NCBI GenBank assembly: GCA_023428335.1 | Contig: JAEYYS010000097.1 | Coordinates: forward strand, 1-10,832 | DNA from: Verrucomicrobiota bacterium | GTDB taxonomy: Bacteria; Verrucomicrobiota; Verrucomicrobiia; Verrucomicrobiales; Verrucomicrobiaceae | DNA: 10,832 nucleotides | Reading direction: 5' to 3' | Part shown: positions 7,768-10,832 of the stretch, in pieces | Layout of the letters: every line of letters begins with the position of its first letter | Numbering within the stretch: the stretch's first letter is position 1 | Program-made: the position numbers and the translations under genes | The notes under the pieces: generated by a model | What the model was told of the DNA's origin: nothing | Database searches by the model: none | Seen by the model: the letters and a program-made list of their open reading frames with translations, nothing else

Positions 7768-8823
7768 GACCGGCGGGGTGGGGGCGACCACGGCCAGCGG
7801 CTCGACGACATGGGTCGCCCAGGGACGGAAGCGCTCGAAGATGCCCGGGGCGAGTTGCTGGCTCGACTCGTAGCCGCGGCGCAGCATTTCCATTTTGGCG
7901 TCGAGGTTGTCGACGTAGTGCAGGGCGACCGCCTCCGGGGTTTTGGGCAGCACGGGCGAGCCGTAGGCGAGTTCGCCGTGGTGGGAGGCGACGAGGTGGA
8001 GCAGGTGCAGGCGGACGAGGTCGGAGGCGGGTTCCAGCACGGCCCATTCGGCTGCCTCGGGCAGTTCGAGCAGTTCGCGCCAGAGTTTGTTGACCAGTTC
8101 CATGCCGAGGGGGATGTGGCCGACCAGCTCGCCGTGCAACTGGTAGGGCATGGCGAAGCCGACCTCGGGGTAGCTGTTCTCCCAGAGCTTGCCGCAGTCG
8201 TGGAAAAGCACGCCGGTGAGCAGCAGGTCGCGATTGAGCTGCGGGTAGACGCCGGCGATGGCGGCGGCGCTGCGCATCATCTGCGCCACATGCTCGACCA
8301 GGCCGCCGCGGCGGGCATGATGGTTTTCGCGTGCGGCGCCGCTGCGGCGGAAGCGCGCCCCGTACTTGTCCAGGAACAGCCGGCAGAGGCTGCGCAAGCG
8401 GGGATCGGTCAGGCTGCCGGTCATCGCCTCGATGGCCGCGTAGTCCTCGCGCTGCCGCGCCACCAGTTCCGGATCGCCGCCGAGCAGGGCCTGCTTCTCG
8501 GCGTCCGTGAGCGGGCGCAGGTGTGGATGGCGCGGTTCCAGGCCGTACTTGCCGGCGGCCACCCATTGCGCAGCGATCTCGATGAAGTGGCCGCGCTGGA
8601 GCTGGCGCACCTCGGCGAAGACCGGGTTGCCGTCGAACACCCGCCAGGTTTGCGAGCCGCCGCCATCCGCCAGTCGCAGCTCATAGTAGGGCGCGCCTTG
8701 GGAGGTCTGTTTTTCCACGCATTGGTCGACCTGCACATGTACCCGGCAAGGCACGGGATTGGGCCCGGAGACCTGGCGCAGTTGGGTAAGGCTGAGACGT
8801 TCCAGATCGCTTTCGGACTCCAT
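7759..8823 (-). CDS. YhaM-family 3'-5' exoribonuclease (OB-fold plus HD domain)
   Basis: A 354-residue cytosolic nuclease related to Bacillus YhaM, a metal-dependent 3'-5' exoribonuclease of RNA turnover. Residues about 22-95 look like the N-terminal nucleic-acid-binding OB-fold; about 165-335 form the HD phosphohydrolase domain. Visible metal-ligand candidates are His178 (GGLVEH), the His208-Asp209 pair (LFHDCGK), His230 and His236 (QLHGELVGH), His281/His282 (ASHHGE) and Asp305 or Asp308 (HYVDNLDAKM). NHHARRGGLVEH, SHHGE.AYGSPV.P and LHYVDNLDAKM match the hallmark order of this family. Length is slightly above the Bacillus protein. The ATG at 8823 is preferred; an in-frame TTG at 8835 would add four residues. 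It converges on the giant protease gene with stop codons directly adjacent, and is divergent from the membrane-protein gene. Confidence 0.9.
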   Translation of the reverse strand: MESESDLERLSLTQLRQVSGPNPVPCRVHVQVDQCVEKQTSQGAPYYELRLADGGGSQTWRVFDGNPVFAEVRQLQRGHFIEIAAQWVAAGKYGLEPRHPHLRPLTDAEKQALLGGDPELVARQREDYAAIEAMTGSLTDPRLRSLCRLFLDKYGARFRRSGAARENHHARRGGLVEHVAQMMRSAAAIAGVYPQLNRDLLLTGVLFHDCGKLWENSYPEVGFAMPYQLHGELVGHIPLGMELVNKLWRELLELPEAAEWAVLEPASDLVRLHLLHLVASHHGELAYGSPVLPKTPEAVALHYVDNLDAKMEMLRRGYESSQQLAPGIFERFRPWATHVVEPLAVVAPTPPVQP

Positions 8824-8895
8824 GATCCAAGTCAAGCGGCCGCGGGCCGGGGCTGCAAGCGGAATGCGTTTCGCCAGGCTTCATCCGAATTGACA

Positions 8896-8906
8896 ATGCG
8901 TCGCAT
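8896..8906. promoter_or_regulatory. Short palindrome ATGCG-T-CGCAT, possible operator
   Basis: A perfect 5-bp inverted repeat around one base lies directly after the rightward TTGACA (8890-8895), within what would be the promoter spacer. It is also flanked by the inverted hexamers TTGACA (8890-8895) and TGTCAA (8922-8927). This placement is typical for a dimeric regulator site, but no regulator gene is nearby and short palindromes arise by chance. Confidence 0.3.
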
Positions 8907-8914
8907 CTGCACTA

Positions 8915-8939
8915 ACCGGGCTGTCAACCTTAGCCCGGT
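8915..8939. promoter_or_regulatory. 8-bp perfect inverted repeat upstream of the membrane-protein gene
   Basis: ACCGGGCT (8915-8922) and AGCCCGGT (8932-8939) are perfect inverted repeats around a 9-nt loop. A second inverted repeat, GTGAC (8938-8942) with GTCAC (8949-8953), overlaps its right end. The octamer GGCTGTCA occurs twice as direct repeats at 8919-8926 and 8945-8952. The set lies 24-62 bp upstream of the ATG at 8977. It could act as an operator at DNA level or as a leader hairpin in RNA; sequence alone does not decide. Confidence 0.45.
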
Positions 8940-8976
8940 GACTTGGCTGTCACCCGCGGCTGCTCCCGATCCGACC

Positions 8977-9699
8977 ATGGACTCCGTGCCCTCCTACCGC
9001 CAGGAACTGCCCCGTTGGCTCAGCCTGTACCTGCCGCTGTTCATCCTGGCCTATCCCTTTCTGCTGCTGGTGCCGGCCCTCAACTGGGAGGAAGGCCTGT
9101 ATCGCGAGTACGGCCTCATTGAAAACTTCACGGTCGCCTTTCTCGCGGTCGCCATGGTTTGTTTTGCCCGTGGCGCACGGACGGCGGCGGCCTGGCTGCA
9201 GCGCTTCTGGCTGGCCGGTCTCGCCTTCGGCTGCTTCATCTTCCTGGGCGAAGAAATCAGCTGGGGTCAGCACTACTTTCGCTGGGTGACGCCCGAGGAA
9301 TTCAAGGAGCTCAACCGCCAGGGCGAGACGAACCTGCACAATCTCAAGGGTGGCATCGAGTACTTCTTCACCAAGGTGGCGCGCGAGGTGCTTTCACTGG
9401 GCACCATCGTCGGCGGTTTTCTGCTGCCGCTCTGGTTCAAGCGCCGCGGGGTGATGTTCCGTCGCCAAAGCCTGCATTTCTGGATCTGGCCCTCGACCGC
9501 CTGTGCCCTCGCCGCGGTGCTTTCCGCCACGATTCGCCTGCCCAACAACATCGCGCATCAGTTTGGCCTCGACGAACGCCTGCCGCCCCTCCTCGGTGAG
9601 GACATTGGCGAAATGAAGGAGTGTTACCTGGCCCTGTTTCTCTTGCTCTACGCGCTCGGCCAGTGCCGGCTGCTGCGCCAGTCCGCCGCGACGGCATGA
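8977..9699 (+). CDS. Uncharacterised polytopic membrane protein with GEEISWGQ and NLHN motifs
   Basis: A 240-residue inner-membrane protein with about six hydrophobic segments (near residues 14-34, 46-65, 76-92, 138-154, 167-184 and 215-230). The third segment runs into GEEISWGQ (91-98), followed by a polar stretch LNRQGETNLHN (111-122). The C-terminal part has GEDIGEMKECY before the last segment. The recurrence of charged Glu and His residues at membrane borders is unusual for a simple structural protein and suggests a catalytic or ion-binding site. I recall similar GEEISWGQ/NLHN membrane proteins annotated as hypothetical in diverse bacteria, but know no function. The open frame extends upstream, but that part is antisense to the HD-domain gene, so ATG 8977 is chosen; no clear ribosome-binding site precedes it. 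The stop overlaps the transporter start as ATGA. Confidence 0.85.
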   Translation: MDSVPSYRQELPRWLSLYLPLFILAYPFLLLVPALNWEEGLYREYGLIENFTVAFLAVAMVCFARGARTAAAWLQRFWLAGLAFGCFIFLGEEISWGQHYFRWVTPEEFKELNRQGETNLHNLKGGIEYFFTKVAREVLSLGTIVGGFLLPLWFKRRGVMFRRQSLHFWIWPSTACALAAVLSATIRLPNNIAHQFGLDERLPPLLGEDIGEMKECYLALFLLLYALGQCRLLRQSAATA

Positions 9700-10454
9700 C
9701 TCTGTTCACGGCGCTGATGCTGTTTCTCGCCGGACTCTCGGCGGGTTTCATCGATGCCATCGCCGGCGGGGGCGGCCTGATCTCCGTGCCGACGCTGCTC
9801 TGGGCCGGCCTGCCGCCGCAGATGGCCCTCGGCACCAACAAGATGCAGAGTACCTGGGGCACCCTGATCGCCGTGCTGCGTTACCATCGCGCCGGGTTGG
9901 TGCACTGGCGCGACCTGCGCCTGGCGGTGGCGGTCACCTTCATCGCCGCCCTGTTTGGCACCTGGACCGTCACCCGTGTCAGCAACGAGTTGCTCGCCCG
10001 GGTTGTGCCCTGGCTGCTGCTGGCGGTTGCCGCCTACACCCTGCTCAGTCCGCGCTTCGGTCGCCACCCGGTGCGCGCCCGTCTTGGTCCCGCGCCGTTC
10101 GCCCTGCTCTGTGGCAGTGCCATCGGCTTTTACGACGGTTTTTTTGGTCCCGGCACCGGCTCGTTCTGGACCATCGCCTGCCTGTCGCTGCTCGGCCTTG
10201 AGCTGACGCGCGCCACGGCCTACACGAAAGTGGTCAACCTGGCCAGCAACCTCGCCTCGCTCCTGGTTTTCATGCTCGCCCTGCGCATCCGCTACGATGT
10301 GGCGGCGGTCATGATCGCAGGACAGTTGCTCGGAGCCCGCCTCGGTTCCGGCTTGGTCATCCGCCATGGCGCGCCCTTCGTCCGCATCGTCTTTCTCACC
10401 GTCGTGCTCGCCCTGGTCGGCAAGCTGCTCTGGGACAGCCGCGCGGGCGGCTGA
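9696..10454 (+). CDS. TSUP (TauE/SafE) family membrane transporter, YfcA-like
   Basis: A 252-residue polytopic membrane protein of the sulfite exporter TauE/SafE (TSUP) family, whose members move sulfite, sulfonates or other organic anions. The family's internal duplication is visible: the first half carries DAIAGGGGL (20-28), GLPP and LGTNKMQ (45-51), and the second half carries GFYDGFFGPGTGSFW (144-158) followed by AYTKVVNLASN (176-186). About seven to eight hydrophobic segments span the length, which is normal for the family. The substrate cannot be read. The ATG at 9696 overlaps the upstream stop (ATGA), implying translational coupling to the uncharacterised membrane protein. An in-frame earlier start near 9621 would lie inside that gene and adds a non-family N-terminus, so it is rejected. 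Confidence 0.93.
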   Translation: MTLFTALMLFLAGLSAGFIDAIAGGGGLISVPTLLWAGLPPQMALGTNKMQSTWGTLIAVLRYHRAGLVHWRDLRLAVAVTFIAALFGTWTVTRVSNELLARVVPWLLLAVAAYTLLSPRFGRHPVRARLGPAPFALLCGSAIGFYDGFFGPGTGSFWTIACLSLLGLELTRATAYTKVVNLASNLASLLVFMLALRIRYDVAAVMIAGQLLGARLGSGLVIRHGAPFVRIVFLTVVLALVGKLLWDSRAGG

Positions 10455-10525
10455 GCGGAGCTGTCGCAGAAAAAACCGCAACCCCGGAGCAGCTCGATCG
10501 TTAGAGGCGGTGAACCCGTCTCGCC

Positions 10526-10832
10526 ATGAAACGTTCGATTCCCTTGCTAGTCCTCGGTTGGGCGCTGTTGCAGCCGGTTGCCGCCCAGCAGGCCACCGCC
10601 CCCGACGGCAACGCCCAGTTCCGCACTTGGCGTGATCAGCAGGGCCGCAGTCTCGAAGCCACGTTCCGAGGTGTTGAGGACGGTCAGATCTTCCTGCAAA
10701 CGCGCAACGGCTATGTGCACCGTCTGCCCCTGGCCAACCTCGCCGAGGAAGATCAAAAACTCGCCGCCACCCTCAAGCCCGAGGGGCTCGGCATCCCCAA
10801 GGATCCCAACGTCGCCCAGGCTGCCGCGGGCA
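10526..10832 (+). CDS. Exported SHD1 (SLA1 homology domain 1) protein, 3' end outside the window
   Basis: The first 102 codons of a protein cut by the right edge. Residues 1-20 form a clear Sec signal peptide: KR, then a hydrophobic core, then VAA before QQ. Residues about 31-80 match the SHD1-type module common in exported Verrucomicrobiota and Planctomycetota proteins: FRTWRDQQGRSLEATF, then a strand-turn-strand with NGYVHRLPLANLAEEDQ. This domain usually heads larger periplasmic or surface proteins with a different C-terminal domain, so the function depends on the missing part. It starts 71 bp after the transporter stop. The intervening sequence has only a weak inverted repeat and no clear promoter or ribosome-binding site, so a separate transcript is possible but not shown. 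Confidence 0.85.
   Translation, partial: MKRSIPLLVLGWALLQPVAAQQATAPDGNAQFRTWRDQQGRSLEATFRGVEDGQIFLQTRNGYVHRLPLANLAEEDQKLAATLKPEGLGIPKDPNVAQAAAG

Larger units (their letters stand above)
8824..8976. promoter_or_regulatory. Divergent intergenic region carrying promoters for both flanking genes
   Basis: This 153-bp gap separates divergent starts, so it must hold the promoters for the HD-domain gene (leftward) and the membrane protein/transporter pair (rightward). A TTGACA at 8890-8895 matches the sigma-70 -35 consensus rightward, but the hexamer 17 bp on (TAACCG, 8913-8918) is a poor -10. A second TTGACA is read leftward at 8927-8922, also without a good -10 at the standard spacing. The region is crowded with inverted repeats, annotated separately. 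No small ORF is supported. Confidence 0.5.

Noticed and set aside
7759..8835. TTG start at 8835 for the HD-domain gene
   Set aside because: It adds only four residues (TTG-start plus TWI) with no ribosome-binding site; the ATG at 8823 is the simpler start.
8890..8918. A confident sigma-70 promoter from TTGACA plus 17 bp
   Set aside because: The -35 is perfect, but the -10 candidate TAACCG matches only two of six consensus positions. It was kept only as part of the low-confidence intergenic regulatory entry.
7810..8976. Upstream in-frame extension of the GEEISWGQ membrane protein
   Set aside because: This stretch is antisense to the YhaM-family gene and then crosses the divergent promoter region. 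The encoded residues are low-complexity and Ala/Gly/Glu-rich with no domain.
9648..10481. A 277-codon minus-strand frame opposite the TSUP gene
   Set aside because: The plus frame has unmistakable TSUP motifs; the minus frame is Gly/Gln/Glu/Arg-rich without any motif.
10458..10495. Inverted repeat GAGCTG/CAGCTC after the TSUP gene as a terminator
   Set aside because: The stem is 6 bp with a 26-nt loop and no T-run follows on the plus strand. The A-run at 10470-10475 would give a T-run only on the minus strand, where no gene ends here.

Overview
The window is GC-rich bacterial chromosome, gene-dense, with few recognisable Shine-Dalgarno sites. The best guess for the host is a member of the Verrucomicrobiota, possibly near Opitutales. 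This rests on content, not on a marker gene: a 2007-residue exported protein combines an M11-like protease, Calx-beta domains, delta-60 repeats and Ig-like domains, and a second exported protein opens with an SLA1-homology (SHD1) domain. Both architectures are typical of Verrucomicrobiota and Planctomycetota. No rRNA, tRNA, transposase, integrase or CRISPR array is visible.

Layout. Positions 1-28 hold four copies of a 7-bp repeat that runs off the left edge, followed by a short leader. Three rightward genes follow: a D-2-hydroxyacid dehydrogenase (111-1037), a small uncharacterised membrane protein (1083-1673) and the giant exported metalloprotease (1735-7758). A leftward gene for a YhaM-type HD-domain 3'-5' exoribonuclease (7759-8823) converges on the giant gene. 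The two stop codons are adjacent and form the centre of an 18-bp perfect palindrome, so one element can serve as a hairpin for both transcripts. Across a 153-bp divergent intergenic region rich in inverted repeats lies a rightward pair: an uncharacterised polytopic membrane protein with a GEEISWGQ motif (8977-9699) and a TSUP/TauE-SafE-family transporter (9696-10454), overlapping by ATGA. The window ends inside a rightward exported SHD1-domain protein (10526 to the right edge).

How the genes relate. The first two genes are close enough to be co-transcribed, but no common pathway is evident. The giant protein looks self-contained: export signal, propeptide-like region, metzincin domain with intact zinc ligands and Met-turn, a predicted seven-bladed propeller made of delta-60 repeats, several beta-sandwich spacers and a conserved-looking C-terminal beta module. 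The membrane protein and the TSUP transporter are translationally coupled and probably function together or are at least co-expressed. No clear undescribed defence or mobile system is present. The best leads are the giant protein's C-terminal module, the GEEISWGQ membrane protein, the palindromic convergent stop junction and the inverted-repeat cluster between the divergent genes.
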